Shown here: one piece after another, positions 17,707 through 27,266 of the stretch
Layout of the letters: every line of letters begins with the position of its first letter
Position numbering within the stretch: position 1 is the first letter of the stretch
Assembly: GCF_014836545.1 (NCBI RefSeq)
Contig: NZ_JACSQS010000012.1
Coordinates: 55,472 to 119,471 of the forward strand
DNA from: Stenotrophomonas lacuserhaii
GTDB lineage: Bacteria > Pseudomonadota > Gammaproteobacteria > Xanthomonadales > Xanthomonadaceae
Direction: 5' to 3'
Length of the DNA: 64,000 nt
Program-made: the position numbers and the translations under genes
Notes under the pieces: generated by a model
The model's input: the letters and a program-made list of their open reading frames with translations, nothing else
Databases searched by the model: none
What the model was told of the DNA's origin: nothing

Positions 17707-18909
17707 ATGAAGAAGCCACCCTCCTCCCCGGTTGTCGATCCCACCCTGTTCCTGCTTGCCAGCGCAGCCGGCGCCAGCGTTGCCAATGTCTACTACGCAC
17801 AGCCACTGCTGGAGCGCCTGGCCGATGCCTTCCGGATGGATGCGGCGATGGCCGGATTGGTGGTGGCGGCCACCCAGGTAGGCAGCGTGCTTGCGCTGTT
17901 GATCCTGCTGCCGCTTGCTGATCGGCGTGAACGCCGGGGCTTGCTGCTGTTGCAGTTGGGTCTGCTGGCGTTGTCGCTGCTGTGGCTGGCTGCCGCGCGC
18001 GGAAGCGTGTCCCTGCTGGTCGGCATGCTGTTGGTGGGGCTGTTCGGGACGGCCTGCACGCAGGCGTTGATCACCTGCACGGCGGCGATGGCCGCGCCAG
18101 CGGTACGCGGCCGCCACGTCGGTACCGTGCAGGGCGGTGTATTCGTTGGCCTGCTGCTGGCACGCGTGGTGTCCGGCACGGTAGCCGCCGGGCTGGGATG
18201 GCGGGCGGTGTACGCGGGTTCGGCCGTGCTGATTGCTGCGCTGGGGATGCTGCTATGGCGGTGTTTGCCGCCGATGCCGGTGGCGCAGGCGCGAATCCAC
18301 CAACGCGGCGTCATGGCGTCGATGTGGCGGTTGCTGTGCGCGGATGCGACGCTGCGCGAACGGGGCGTGCTGGCGTTGCTGCTGTTCGCCGGCCTCAACC
18401 TGTTCTGGAGTGCGGCTTCGCTTGCGCTGTCGGTACCGCCGTTGTCGTGGTCCACGACGGGTATCGGTGCGCTGGGCCTGGCCGGGCTGGCGGGCGCCTT
18501 GCTGGCGGGGCGCGTGGGCCGCTGGATGGACCACGGTCATGCGCGCGCGGTAAGCGTCGCGGCCTTGCTGCTGATGCTGGTGGCTTGGCTGCCGCTGCTG
18601 CAGTTGCCGGTTTCCCTGGGCTGGTTGCTGCTGGGCATCGTGCTGCTGGATCTCGGCGGCCAGGCCTTGCATGTGAGCAACCAGGCGCTGGTGCTGCGGG
18701 CGGCGGAGCCCGTGCACGGGCAGCTGATCGCGCTGTACATGCTGTTCTATGCAGTGGGCAGCGGCATGGGGGCGGCGGCCGGTCCCGCGCTGCAGGCGCA
18801 CGTGGGGTGGACGGGGGTCTGCATCGCAGGCGCGGGCGTTGCGCTGCTGGCCTGCCTCTGGTGGGGCGCGGCGCGCTGGCGCAGGGCCGCCGCGGTGCGC
18901 TGCCACTGA
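17707..18909 (+). CDS. MFS efflux transporter (DHA1-type, 12 helices)
   Basis: The 400-residue protein has about twelve hydrophobic segments and the MFS loop motif, degenerate as LADRRERRGLLL between helices 2 and 3. The opening SAAGASVANVYYAQPLLERLADAF is typical of the YnfM/NepI-like drug and metabolite exporters. The divergent HxlR gene and the shared repeats suggest induction by an electrophile or toxic compound. The ATG at 17707 has no clear ribosome site. Substrate unknown. Confidence 0.85.
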   Translation: MKKPPSSPVVDPTLFLLASAAGASVANVYYAQPLLERLADAFRMDAAMAGLVVAATQVGSVLALLILLPLADRRERRGLLLLQLGLLALSLLWLAAARGSVSLLVGMLLVGLFGTACTQALITCTAAMAAPAVRGRHVGTVQGGVFVGLLLARVVSGTVAAGLGWRAVYAGSAVLIAALGMLLWRCLPPMPVAQARIHQRGVMASMWRLLCADATLRERGVLALLLFAGLNLFWSAASLALSVPPLSWSTTGIGALGLAGLAGALLAGRVGRWMDHGHARAVSVAALLLMLVAWLPLLQLPVSLGWLLLGIVLLDLGGQALHVSNQALVLRAAEPVHGQLIALYMLFYAVGSGMGAAAGPALQAHVGWTGVCIAGAGVALLACLWWGAARWRRAAAVRCH

Positions 18910-18921
18910 CGCGTGGAGGGC

Positions 18922-18945
18922 GATGTTATAACCGGTGTGATGGTA
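18922..18945 (+). promoter_or_regulatory. Possible Zur half-site or promoter before the zinc exporter
   Basis: GATGTTATAACCGG contains TGTTATAAC, which is identical to nine bases of the site before the ZnuD-like gene at 43752. The TATAAC part could equally be a plain -10 hexamer (18927-18932), giving a 5' leader of about 55 bases for the CDF exporter. Confidence 0.35.
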
Positions 18946-18993
18946 TCCCCTGCACGCGGGGCGTAGCCTGCCGGCAACACACAGGAGACCCCG

Positions 18994-19956
18994 ATGGGCC
19001 ACGACCACAACCATCTTCCCACTGAAATCCGCCACGAAAAGCCGCTGTGGTGGGCACTGGGCCTGACCGCCGCGTTCCTGCTGGTGGAAATCATCGGCGC
19101 GTTCGTCACCAACAGCCTGGCGCTGCTGTCCGATGCGGCGCACATGGCCACCGACACCCTGGCCTTGATGATCGCGCTGGTCGCGGTACGGCTGAGCCGG
19201 CGTCCCCCCGATGCCCGCCGTACCTATGGCTACGCGCGGCTGGAAGCGCTGGGCGCGATGTTCAATGGGGGCATGTTGTTCGTGGTGGCCGGTTACATCC
19301 TGTGGGAGGCCATCGCGCGGTTCCGGCAGCCGCAGGAGATCGCCTCCACCGGCATGCTGGTGATCGCCGCGGTGGGCCTGGCAGTGAACCTGGTGTCGAT
19401 GCGCCTGCTCAAGGCCGGCAGCGGCGAGAGCCTGAACGTGAAAGGCGCCTACCTGGAAGTCTGGGCGGACATGCTGGGATCGGTGGCGGTGATCATCGGC
19501 GCGCTGCTGATCCGCTGGACCGGCTGGAAGGTGATCGATCCGATCCTGGCGGTGCTGATCGGCCTGTGGGTGCTGCCGCGGACCTGGGTGCTCATGCGTG
19601 AAGCGATCAACGTGCTGCTGGAAGGCGTGCCGAAAGGCGTCGTGCTGGCCGATGTACGCAGCAGCCTGTGCAGCCACGCCGCGGTGGTGGACGTGCACGA
19701 TCTGCATGTATGGGCCCTGGCCTCCAGCACGCCGGCGTTGAGCGCCCACGTGGTGCTGCGCGACGGTGCCGATGCGGACCAGGTGCGGCGCGAGCTGGCT
19801 GATGCGCTGCACGAGCGCCACGACATCGACCATGTGACCCTGCAACTGGAAGCCGAGCATTGTGGCGATGCCTGCGCGGTGGGACCGGCGCCGACCGCAC
19901 ACGAACATGGTCACGACCACGACCGTCACGGCCATCATGGCCATGTCCACCACTGA
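18994..19956 (+). CDS. His-rich CDF zinc exporter (CzcD/ZitB-like)
   Basis: The 320-residue inner-membrane protein exports zinc or a similar metal by proton antiport. It has six hydrophobic helices. The His-rich N-terminus (MGHDHNH) and C-terminus ([18 protein letters not shown]) are typical of ZitB/CzcD. Helix 2 holds H50 and D54 (SDAAHMATD). In helix 5 the usual His is replaced by E153, with D157 kept ([11 protein letters not shown]). The soluble domain has [20 protein letters not shown]. The ATG is preceded by ACAGGAG. It stands alone between an MFS gene and gpmA. Zur or another metal regulator may control it through the TGTTATAAC sequence upstream. Confidence 0.9.
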   Translation: MGHDHNHLPTEIRHEKPLWWALGLTAAFLLVEIIGAFVTNSLALLSDAAHMATDTLALMIALVAVRLSRRPPDARRTYGYARLEALGAMFNGGMLFVVAGYILWEAIARFRQPQEIASTGMLVIAAVGLAVNLVSMRLLKAGSGESLNVKGAYLEVWADMLGSVAVIIGALLIRWTGWKVIDPILAVLIGLWVLPRTWVLMREAINVLLEGVPKGVVLADVRSSLCSHAAVVDVHDLHVWALASSTPALSAHVVLRDGADADQVRRELADALHERHDIDHVTLQLEAEHCGDACAVGPAPTAHEHGHDHDRHGHHGHVHH

Positions 19957-20023
19957 GCCGGCGCCCGGCGTTGTTTCACCGTCTACAATGGCCGCCTGCC
20001 TTCCCGACGTTGGAGACCCTGCA

Positions 20024-20773
20024 GTGACTCGTAAACTCGTACTGTTGCGCCACGGCCAGAGCCAGTGGAACCTGGACAACCGCTTCACAGGTTGGGTCGA
20101 CGTGGAGCTGACTGACAAGGGACGCCAGGAAGCGGCTGCCGCCGGGCGCCTGATGCGCGAAGAAGGCCTGCAGTTCGATGTGGCCCATACCTCCGTGCTC
20201 AAGCGTGCCATCCACACCCTGCAGGGTGCACTGGCCGAAATGGACCAGGATTGGTTGCCGGTCAGCAAGAGCTGGCGCTTGAACGAACGCCATTACGGCG
20301 GCCTGCAGGGCCTGGACAAGGCCGAAACCGCGGCCAAGCACGGCGAGGACCAGGTCAAGATCTGGCGCCGTTCCTACGACATCCCGCCGCCGACGATGGA
20401 CATCGAGGATCCGGGCCATCCGCTGCACGACCGCCGCTATGCCACGCTGGACCGCAACGCGCTGCCGGGTACCGAATCGCTGGCCACCACGCTGGACCGC
20501 GTGCTGCCGTACTGGTTCGATTCGATCGCCCCGCAGTTGAAGGACGGCAAGACCGTGCTGGTCACCGCGCATGGCAACTCGCTGCGTGCGCTGTACAAGT
20601 ACCTCAACAACGTCTCGCGCGAGCAGATCCTGGAACTGAACATTCCGACCGGCATCCCGCTGCTGTTCGAGCTCAACGATGACCTGACGGTGCAGTCGTT
20701 CCGTTACCTGGGCGACCCGGAAGCCGCGCGCAAGGCCGCCGAAGCGGTGGCCAACCAGGGCAAGGCGAAGTAA
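20024..20773 (+). CDS. gpmA: 2,3-bisphosphoglycerate-dependent phosphoglycerate mutase
   Basis: This cytosolic glycolytic enzyme interconverts 3- and 2-phosphoglycerate through a phosphohistidine. The 249-residue protein has [10 protein letters not shown] with phospho-acceptor H10, the block [18 protein letters not shown], and [11 protein letters not shown] with the second catalytic His. I use the GTG at 20024, which has TGGAGA nine bases upstream and gives the family start (V/M)[18 protein letters not shown] hexamer at 19984-19989 fits a -10 element. A SMAG pair follows the gene. Confidence 0.97.
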   Translation: MTRKLVLLRHGQSQWNLDNRFTGWVDVELTDKGRQEAAAAGRLMREEGLQFDVAHTSVLKRAIHTLQGALAEMDQDWLPVSKSWRLNERHYGGLQGLDKAETAAKHGEDQVKIWRRSYDIPPPTMDIEDPGHPLHDRRYATLDRNALPGTESLATTLDRVLPYWFDSIAPQLKDGKTVLVTAHGNSLRALYKYLNNVSREQILELNIPTGIPLLFELNDDLTVQSFRYLGDPEAARKAAEAVANQGKAK

Positions 20774-20781
20774 AGGCGGTT

Positions 20782-20838
20782 GTAGGGCCGACCTTGGTCG
20801 GCAGTCGTTGCAATGGTGCCGACCTGGGTCGGCACTAC
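20782..20838. repeat. Inverted pair of SMAG/GTAG elements
   Basis: One copy (20782-20802, GTAGGGCCGACC then GGTCGGC) points right. A second copy (20817-20838) is on the other strand, reading GTAGTGCCGACCCAGGTCGGCA. The GTAG heads lie at the outer ends and 14 bases separate the copies. The second copy's GTAG gives the TAG stop codon of the DUF4262 gene. Confidence 0.8.
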
Positions 20839-21296
20839 ATTACGATGCCCAGCGCCTCATCGGCCTGGGCATCGTTGTAATCGGGTTGCCAGGCGAAGCG
20901 GTGTTCCTTGTCCGGCAGGAACATGACCACGGCCTGCAGGGGCTGCCCGCCGCGATGACGCACCGCCATGCCGAGGTAATCCTCATGGCAGTCCTCGCGC
21001 ACAGTGCGGAAGATGACCTTGTACCCGCCATCGAGCACATCGGCATCCTCCACGCCGGTATGGATCTGGTGGCCGCCGGCCAGCAGCTGCGCGCACTCGC
21101 TGAGCAGCGCGTGCGCCTTGGAGCGCTGGAGCCCGAACACCATCACTTCCGGGGCGTTGTAGGTTGTCTGGAAGCCGATCGAATAGGAAAAGCCAGCCTC
21201 GCCATCCGGTCCGGGCAGGATGTGCAGGCAATGCCAGCCGTGCGCGCGGATATCGTCAGCCACTTTGCGGTCCTGGGGTCTTTCCGCTGTTGTCAT
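20835..21296 (-). CDS. DUF4262 domain protein
   Basis: The 153-residue soluble protein fits DUF4262: an opening DIRAHGWHCLHI, then GFSYSIGFQTTYNAPEVMVFGL, and a C-terminal KEHRFAWQPDYNDAQADEA. The family has no known activity. Its conserved His and aromatic residues suggest ligand binding, but this is speculative. I start it at the ATG at 21294-21296; an upstream ATG at 21356 would add 20 residues of no family similarity. The stop codon comes from a SMAG repeat. It is convergent with gpmA and divergent from the M13 peptidase. Confidence 0.75.
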   Translation of the reverse strand: MTTAERPQDRKVADDIRAHGWHCLHILPGPDGEAGFSYSIGFQTTYNAPEVMVFGLQRSKAHALLSECAQLLAGGHQIHTGVEDADVLDGGYKVIFRTVREDCHEDYLGMAVRHRGGQPLQAVVMFLPDKEHRFAWQPDYNDAQADEALGIVM

Positions 21297-21433
21297 GTGA
21301 ACGCCTGCCCGCTGGTCGTGAAGGACGACCGCCAGTGTCACACGTGTGGCGGTCATGCGCGCGGCGTGACCTTTGGCGGTCCCCCGCGTCCCGTGTCCGG
21401 GCTACCCTCGGGGATTACCTGTCGGAGAGTCCC

Positions 21434-23530
21434 ATGAAGTTGCGCACCCTGGCCCCGTTGGGCCTGACCGTTGCCATCGCCGCCTCGCTGGCGGCCTGCG
21501 GCAAGACCGAAACCGCGCCCGCCGCCACTGCCGATGCGGCCAAGCCGGCCTTCGACCAGTCGCTGATCAAGACGCCGCTGATCTCGCTCAACAGCGCCGA
21601 CCTGGACACTGCCATCTCGGCCTGTACCGACCTCAATGCCTTCGTCAACCAGAAGTGGTTGAGTGCCAACCCGGTGCCGGGCGACCAGACCACGTGGGGC
21701 AGCTTCGAGATCCTGCGCGAGCGCTCGCTGGAAGTGCAGCATGCACTGGTCCAGCAGGCCGCTGCCAGCGAGGCCAAGGCCGGCAGCGTGGAAGCCAAGA
21801 TCGGTGACATCTGGAAGACCGGCAGCGACGAGGCGAAGATCGATGCCGCCGGGCTGGCGCCGCTGCAGCCGCAGCTGGACAAGATCGCCGCGCTGGGCGA
21901 CACCGCCGCCATCACCCAGTACCTGCGCGACAGCCAGGCGCAGGGGCAGGGCGTGCTGTTCTCGCTGTTCGCCAATGCGGACTACAAGGACTCGGCAAAC
22001 GTCATCGCCTATGTCGGCCAGGGTGGCCTGGGGCTGCCGGAAAAGGGCTACTACTTCGATGCATCGCAGGCGAAGATCCGCGATGCCTACGTGGCTTACA
22101 TCGCCCAGGTGCTGACCCTGTCCGGCGTGGACGCCGCGCAGGCGGCCGACCAGGCCAAGGCTGTGCTGGCCTTCGAAACCCGCCTGGCCAAGGCCTCGCT
22201 GTCGCGCATCGAAATGCGTGATCCCTCCAAGCGCTACAACCCGGTCAGTGCCGCCGACGCGGACAAGCTCACCCCGAACTTCAGCTGGACCGCGCTGTTC
22301 GACACGCTGAAGGTGCCGGCCGCGCAGAAATTCTCGCTGGCCCAGCCGCAGTTCTTCACCGAAGTGGACAAGATGCTGGCCGATGTCCCGGCCGCCACCT
22401 GGCAGGCCTACCTGCGCTTCCACACCATCGATGATGCCGCGCCGTACCTGAGCAGCAACGTGGAAAAGGCCAACTTCGATTTCTACGGCAAGACCCTGCG
22501 CGGCCAGCAGGAGATGCAGCCGCGCTGGAAGCGCGTGCTGGATTCGGTCAACAACGGCATGGGCGAAGCGCTCGGCCAGCTGTACGTGGATGCGGTGTTC
22601 CCGGCCGAAAGCAAGGAGCAGATGCAGCACCTGGTGGAGAACCTGTCCGAAGCGCTCAAGGCACGCCTGGAGAAGCTGGAGTGGATGGGCGAAGACACCC
22701 GCAAGAAGGCGCTGGAGAAGTGGGCCAGCTTCACCCCGAAGATCGGCTACCCGGACAAGTGGCGTGACTGGTCGGGCCTGCAGACCAACGGCGACAGCTT
22801 CCTGGGCAACATGCAGGCCGCGCGTGCGTACAACTACCGTTACATGCTGGACAAGATCGGTAAGCCGGTGGACAAGACCGAGTGGGGCATGACCCCGCAG
22901 ACCGTCAACGCGTACTACAACGCCACCAAGAACGAGATCGTGTTCCCGGCGGCGATCCTGCAGGCACCGTTCTTCGACGCCAAGGCCGATCCGGCGCTGA
23001 ACTACGGCGGCATCGGTGCGGTGATCGGCCACGAGATGATGCACGGCTACGACGATTCGGGCAGCCAGTTCGCCGCCAACGGCAACTTCGACAACTGGTG
23101 GACCGACGCGGACCGCAGTGCCTTCACCCAGCGCACCGACCAGCTGGTGGCGCAGTTCGATGGCTACGAGGCGGTGCCCGGCGTCAACGTCAAGGGCAAG
23201 CTGACCCTGGGCGAGAACATCGGGGACCTGGGCGGACTGACCGTGGCCTATGACGCGCTGCAGATGGCGCTGAAGGAAGATCCTTCGAAGAACGTACCGG
23301 TGGACGGCTACACGCAGGACCAGCGTTTCTTCATGAACTGGGCTACTGTGTGGCGCCGCAACTTCACCGATGGCGAGCTGCGCGTACGCCTGAACACCGA
23401 TCCGCATGCACCGGCAAACTTCCGTGCCAACGGCGCGCCGTCGAACATGCCGTCGTTCGCGGCGGCGTTCGAGTGCAAGGCCGGCCAGCCGATGGTGCGC
23501 GCCGACGACAAGCGCGTCGTGATCTGGTGA
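21434..23530 (+). CDS. M13-family zinc metallopeptidase, lipoprotein (PepO/neprilysin-like)
   Basis: The 698-residue protein begins with a lipoprotein signal whose lipobox is LAAC (Cys22), so it is probably anchored in the periplasm. The catalytic site is IGHEMMHGYDDSG, with zinc ligands H533 and H537 and catalytic E534. The third ligand is E594 in GENIGDLGG. The substrate-binding NAYYNATKNEIVFPAAILQ is intact. M13 enzymes cut small peptides, generally on the amino side of hydrophobic residues. It ends in a single terminal Trp, typical of the family. The ATG has GGAGAG upstream. Transcription ends at the hairpin at 23554-23579. Confidence 0.9.
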   Translation: MKLRTLAPLGLTVAIAASLAACGKTETAPAATADAAKPAFDQSLIKTPLISLNSADLDTAISACTDLNAFVNQKWLSANPVPGDQTTWGSFEILRERSLEVQHALVQQAAASEAKAGSVEAKIGDIWKTGSDEAKIDAAGLAPLQPQLDKIAALGDTAAITQYLRDSQAQGQGVLFSLFANADYKDSANVIAYVGQGGLGLPEKGYYFDASQAKIRDAYVAYIAQVLTLSGVDAAQAADQAKAVLAFETRLAKASLSRIEMRDPSKRYNPVSAADADKLTPNFSWTALFDTLKVPAAQKFSLAQPQFFTEVDKMLADVPAATWQAYLRFHTIDDAAPYLSSNVEKANFDFYGKTLRGQQEMQPRWKRVLDSVNNGMGEALGQLYVDAVFPAESKEQMQHLVENLSEALKARLEKLEWMGEDTRKKALEKWASFTPKIGYPDKWRDWSGLQTNGDSFLGNMQAARAYNYRYMLDKIGKPVDKTEWGMTPQTVNAYYNATKNEIVFPAAILQAPFFDAKADPALNYGGIGAVIGHEMMHGYDDSGSQFAANGNFDNWWTDADRSAFTQRTDQLVAQFDGYEAVPGVNVKGKLTLGENIGDLGGLTVAYDALQMALKEDPSKNVPVDGYTQDQRFFMNWATVWRRNFTDGELRVRLNTDPHAPANFRANGAPSNMPSFAAAFECKAGQPMVRADDKRVVIW

Positions 23531-23553
23531 TCATGCGCTGATGTTGAAGCCTG

Positions 23554-23579
23554 AAAAACCCGGCGCAAGCCGGGTTTTT
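23554..23579. terminator. Bidirectional rho-independent terminator
   Basis: AAAAA-CCCGGC-GCAA-GCCGGG-TTTTT: six GC pairs flanked by five A and five T. It can serve the M13 peptidase gene on the plus strand and mfd on the minus strand. Confidence 0.85.
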
Positions 23580-23622
23580 CTTTTGCGGCGGCGTACCGCT
23601 GTCGCTCTGTTGCCGCTGCGCT

Positions 23623-23645
23623 CGCCGAGCATGGCTCGGCGCTAC
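23623..23645 (-). repeat. SMAG/GTAG element
   Basis: On the minus strand it reads GTAGCGCCGAGCCATGCTCG and continues GCG, a hairpin with GTAG head. It has the same sequence as both copies near 27.2 kb, so it is the locally most common subtype. The mfd stop codon lies in the loop of a separate hairpin (GGCGCCGGG/CCCGGCGCC, 23651-23672). Confidence 0.75.
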
Positions 23646-23659
23646 CGAGCGGCGCCGGG

Positions 23660-26600
23660 TCAGCCCGGCGCCAGCGTCGTCAACAAGGCCTTGGCGGCAT
23701 TGAAACGGTCTTCCGGCAGCGGCAGTGGATGCTTGATGCGCAGCTTGTCCGGGCCGTCCATGCTGTACAGGTTCGACTGCTTCTGGATCAGCTGGATCAC
23801 CGACATCGGATCGATGTTCGGCTTGGCCTCGAACACGATGCGGCCGCCGGCCTCGCCCAGGTCCAGCTTGCGGATGCCAAGCTCGTTGGCCTGCAGCTTC
23901 AGTTCGGCGATGGCGAACAGGTGCTTGGCCGCATCCGGCAACAGGCCGAAGCGGTCGATCATCTCCACCTGCAGCTCGCGCAGCGACGCACTGTCGCGCG
24001 CGCTGGAAATGCGCTTGTACAGGGTCAGCCGGGTGTGCACGTCGGGCAGGTAGTCGTTGGGGATCAGCGAGGGCACATGCAGTTCCACTTCGGCCCCACG
24101 GGCTTCCTCGCCGGCATCCAGGTCGGGCAGCTTGCCCAGCCGGATGCTGCGCACGGCGCGTTCCAGCAGTTCGGTGTACAGGCTGAAGCCCACTTCGGCC
24201 ATCTGCCCGCTCTGGTCTTCGCCCAGCAGTTCGCCGGCACCGCGTATTTCCAGGTCGTGGGTGGCCAGTGTGAAGCCCGCGCCCAGTTCGTCCATCGAGG
24301 CGATGGCTTCCAGGCGCTTCTCCGCATCCGGGGTGATCGAGCGGCGGTCCGGCACCACCAGGTAGGCGTAGGCACGATGGTGCGAACGTCCCACGCGGCC
24401 GCGCAGCTGGTGCAGCTGGGCCAGGCCGAAACGGTCGGCGCGGTTGATGATGATGGTGTTGGCGTTGGGGATGTCGATGCCCGATTCGATGATCGTGGTC
24501 GACAGCAGCACGTTGAAGCGCTGCTTCTGGAACTCCAGCATCACCCGTTCCAGCTCGCGCTCGGGCATCTGTCCGTGGGCGATGCCGATGCGGGCTTCCG
24601 GTACCAGCTCGGACAGCTCACGCTGCATGCGGCCGATGCTTTCCACGTCGTTGTGCAGGAAGTACAGCTGGCCGCCGCGGGCCAGTTCGCGCTGGAAGGC
24701 TTCGCGCAGCAGCGCATCGTCCCATTGGCTGATGAAGGTCTGCACCGCCAGCCGGTTCGGCGGCGGGGTGGCGATGATCGACAGGTCGCGCAGCCCGGCC
24801 ATGGCCATGTTGAGCGTTCGCGGAATAGGCGTGGCGGTCAGGGTCAGCAGGTGCACGTTGGCACGCATCGCCTTCAGCGCCTCCTTCTGGCGCACGCCGA
24901 AGCGCTGTTCCTCGTCGACCACGACCAGGCCGAGGTCCTTGAACTTTACGTCCGGCTGAAGCAGCCGGTGGGTACCGATGATGACGTCGATGGTACCGTC
25001 GGCCACCTTCTCCAGTTCGGCCTTGATCTCCTTTGTGGACTTGAAGCGCGACAGCACTTCCACCTTCATCGGGTAATCGGCGAAGCGGTCGCGGAAGTTG
25101 CGGTAATGCTGTTCGGCCAGCAGCGTGGTCGGCACCAGCACGGCGACCTGCTTGCCGGCACTGGCCGCGGCGAACGCCGCCCGAACGGCCACTTCTGTCT
25201 TGCCGAAGCCCACGTCACCACAGACCACGCGGTCCATCGGCTGGCTGCTGGCAAGATCGCGCAGGGTCGCGTCGATGGCGGCCAACTGGTCCTGGGTTTC
25301 CTCGAACGGGAAGCCGGCGGCGAACGGTTCGTACATCGCGCGGTCCACATCCAGCGCCAGCCCGGCGCGGGCGCGACGGCGCGCCTGGATCTCCAGCAGC
25401 TCGGCGGCTACGTCGCGTACTTTCTCGGCCGCCTTGCGCTTGGCCTTGGTCCATTGTTCGCCGCCCAGCGAATGCAGCGGGGCGGTTTCCGCCGATGCGC
25501 CGGAATAACGGCTGATCAAGTGCAGCTGGGCCACCGGCACGTACAGCCGGTCGCCCTTGGCATATTCGATTTCCAGGAACTCGCCGGGCATGCCGCCGAC
25601 GTCCATCGCGATCAGTCCGCGGTAGCGGCCTACGCCATGGTCTTCATGGACGATCGGCGCGCCTTCGGTCAATTCGCCGAGGTCGCGGATGATCGCCTCG
25701 GGCTCGCGACCGGCACGACGCGAGCGCCGCTGGTGCGCTGCGCGTTCGGGGAACAGCTGGCGTTCGGTCAGCACGGCGATGCGCGGATCGTCCAGCGCGA
25801 AGCCGTCTTCCAGCGGCGCAACGGTGATCGCGAAGCGCTCGCTGCCGGCCAGGAAGGTCGGCAGGTCGGCCACCACCGGCGGACGCAGGGAGGCGGCCTG
25901 CAGGACTTCCAGCAATGCTTCGCGACGGCCGGCGGTATCGGAGGCGATCAGCACGCGGCCGGGATACTGCTCGATGAAGGTGGCCAGCGCCTGGCCTGCG
26001 GCGGCATCACGCGCAGCGACCGGCAGTGGCGGCAACGCGGTGTCACCCAGCGCGTGGGCCTGCTCGATGCGTGCATGGCCGGGCGGCCACACTTCCACGC
26101 GGGGCAGGTCGTTGAGCTTTTCGCGCAGCAGTTCAGGCGACAGGTACAACTGGCCCGGCGGCAGCAGCGGGCGTTCGACGTCGTGCCGGCGCTGTTCATA
26201 GCGCTGGCCGGTCTGCGCCCAGAAGGCAGCTGCGGCTTCACCGACGCCGGCGGCGATCACCGGCAGCACGTCGGCGGAAAAGTAATCGAACAGCGTCGCG
26301 GTGTGGTCGAAGAACAGCGGCAGGTAGTACTCGATGCCCGCCGGTGCGAGTCGCGATTTCAGGTCCTGGTACAGCGAACTGCGCCGCGTATCGACATCAA
26401 AGCGTTCGCGCAGGGCATCCATCACCCGCGAGATGCTGGCATCGTCCATCGGCACTTCGCGACCGGGCAGCATGTGCACGGCCTGGACCTTTTCCAGCGA
26501 ACGCTGGGTTTCCGGGTCGAAGGCACGGATGGTGTCGATATCCTCGTCCAGCAGTTCCACGCGCAGCGGTTCGCTGGCACCCATCGGGTATACATCCAAC

Positions 26601-27124
26601 AGGCCGCCGCGCACGGCGAAATCACCCGGATCCATGACCTGCGGCACGTTGCGGTAGCCGGCGCTTTCCAATCGCCGCTTTTCCGCGTCCAGGTCCAGCC
26701 GCTGGCCGACCTCCAGATCGAAACTGCCGCCGATCACATACTGTTTCGGCGCCAGCTGCTGCATCAGGGTCTGCACCGGAACGACCACCAACCCACGCTT
26801 CAGCCCGGGCAGGCGATGCAGGGCGGACAGGCGTTGGGAAATGATGTCCGGGTGCGGACTGAAGCGATCGTAAGGCAGGGTTTCCCAGTCCGGGAACGCC
26901 ACCACCGGCAGCGACGGATCATCGCCGAGCAGCGTGCGCAGATCGGATTCGATCTGGTTGGCGCCGTGGTTGTCCGGCGCGACGACCAGCACCGGGCCGT
27001 CGTGTGCCTGCGCCGCACGGGCGAGGTACCAGGCCAGCGCGGTGGGCGAGCTGGGAGCGCGCCACCAGGCGCGGAGCTGGCCCGGACGGGGCAGCGGCGG
27101 AAGGGGATAAGGAGAGCGCGACAT
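23660..27124 (-). CDS. mfd: Transcription-repair coupling factor Mfd
   Basis: Mfd removes RNA polymerase stalled at DNA damage and recruits UvrA. The 1154-residue length is standard. The N-terminal UvrB-like domains (with LPYDRFSPHPDIISQR) are followed by the RNA-polymerase-interaction region around EGAPIVHEDHGVGRYRGL, then the RecG-like translocase with Walker A GDVGFGKTEVAVRAA, DEEQRFGVRQKE as the DExH box, TATPIPRTL, and the Q-x-x-GR-like QLRGRVGRSHH. The C-terminal autoinhibitory TRCF domain is present. The ATG at 27122-27124 is the family start. It is flanked by SMAG repeats on both sides and appears monocistronic. Confidence 0.97.
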   Translation of the reverse strand: MSRSPYPLPPLPRPGQLRAWWRAPSSPTALAWYLARAAQAHDGPVLVVAPDNHGANQIESDLRTLLGDDPSLPVVAFPDWETLPYDRFSPHPDIISQRLSALHRLPGLKRGLVVVPVQTLMQQLAPKQYVIGGSFDLEVGQRLDLDAEKRRLESAGYRNVPQVMDPGDFAVRGGLLDVYPMGASEPLRVELLDEDIDTIRAFDPETQRSLEKVQAVHMLPGREVPMDDASISRVMDALRERFDVDTRRSSLYQDLKSRLAPAGIEYYLPLFFDHTATLFDYFSADVLPVIAAGVGEAAAAFWAQTGQRYEQRRHDVERPLLPPGQLYLSPELLREKLNDLPRVEVWPPGHARIEQAHALGDTALPPLPVAARDAAAGQALATFIEQYPGRVLIASDTAGRREALLEVLQAASLRPPVVADLPTFLAGSERFAITVAPLEDGFALDDPRIAVLTERQLFPERAAHQRRSRRAGREPEAIIRDLGELTEGAPIVHEDHGVGRYRGLIAMDVGGMPGEFLEIEYAKGDRLYVPVAQLHLISRYSGASAETAPLHSLGGEQWTKAKRKAAEKVRDVAAELLEIQARRRARAGLALDVDRAMYEPFAAGFPFEETQDQLAAIDATLRDLASSQPMDRVVCGDVGFGKTEVAVRAAFAAASAGKQVAVLVPTTLLAEQHYRNFRDRFADYPMKVEVLSRFKSTKEIKAELEKVADGTIDVIIGTHRLLQPDVKFKDLGLVVVDEEQRFGVRQKEALKAMRANVHLLTLTATPIPRTLNMAMAGLRDLSIIATPPPNRLAVQTFISQWDDALLREAFQRELARGGQLYFLHNDVESIGRMQRELSELVPEARIGIAHGQMPERELERVMLEFQKQRFNVLLSTTIIESGIDIPNANTIIINRADRFGLAQLHQLRGRVGRSHHRAYAYLVVPDRRSITPDAEKRLEAIASMDELGAGFTLATHDLEIRGAGELLGEDQSGQMAEVGFSLYTELLERAVRSIRLGKLPDLDAGEEARGAEVELHVPSLIPNDYLPDVHTRLTLYKRISSARDSASLRELQVEMIDRFGLLPDAAKHLFAIAELKLQANELGIRKLDLGEAGGRIVFEAKPNIDPMSVIQLIQKQSNLYSMDGPDKLRIKHPLPLPEDRFNAAKALLTTLAPG

Positions 27125-27184
27125 TGGCCGTGGATTCTACCAGAGCCGCCTGTGCAGGCCCGGACAAAACCACGTCACGCAGGA

Positions 27185-27252
27185 GTAGCGCCGAGCCATG
27201 CTCGGCGTTGCCTGATCGACCGCTGCGCTCGCCGAGCATGGCTCGGCGCTAC
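27185..27252. repeat. Inverted pair of SMAG/GTAG elements
   Basis: Copy one at 27185-27207 reads GTAGCGCCGAGCCATGCTCG plus GCG. Copy two at 27230-27252 is the same sequence on the other strand. The GTAG heads face outward and 22 bases separate the copies, so the pair can also fold as one long stem. It fills most of the 142-bp gap between mfd and the GNAT gene. Confidence 0.8.
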
Positions 27253-27266
27253 CGACGGCAGCGGCC

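Noticed and set aside
21353..23407. A 684-codon open frame antisense to the M13 peptidase
   Set aside because: Composition artefact of GC-rich coding DNA; the peptidase motifs are on the plus strand.
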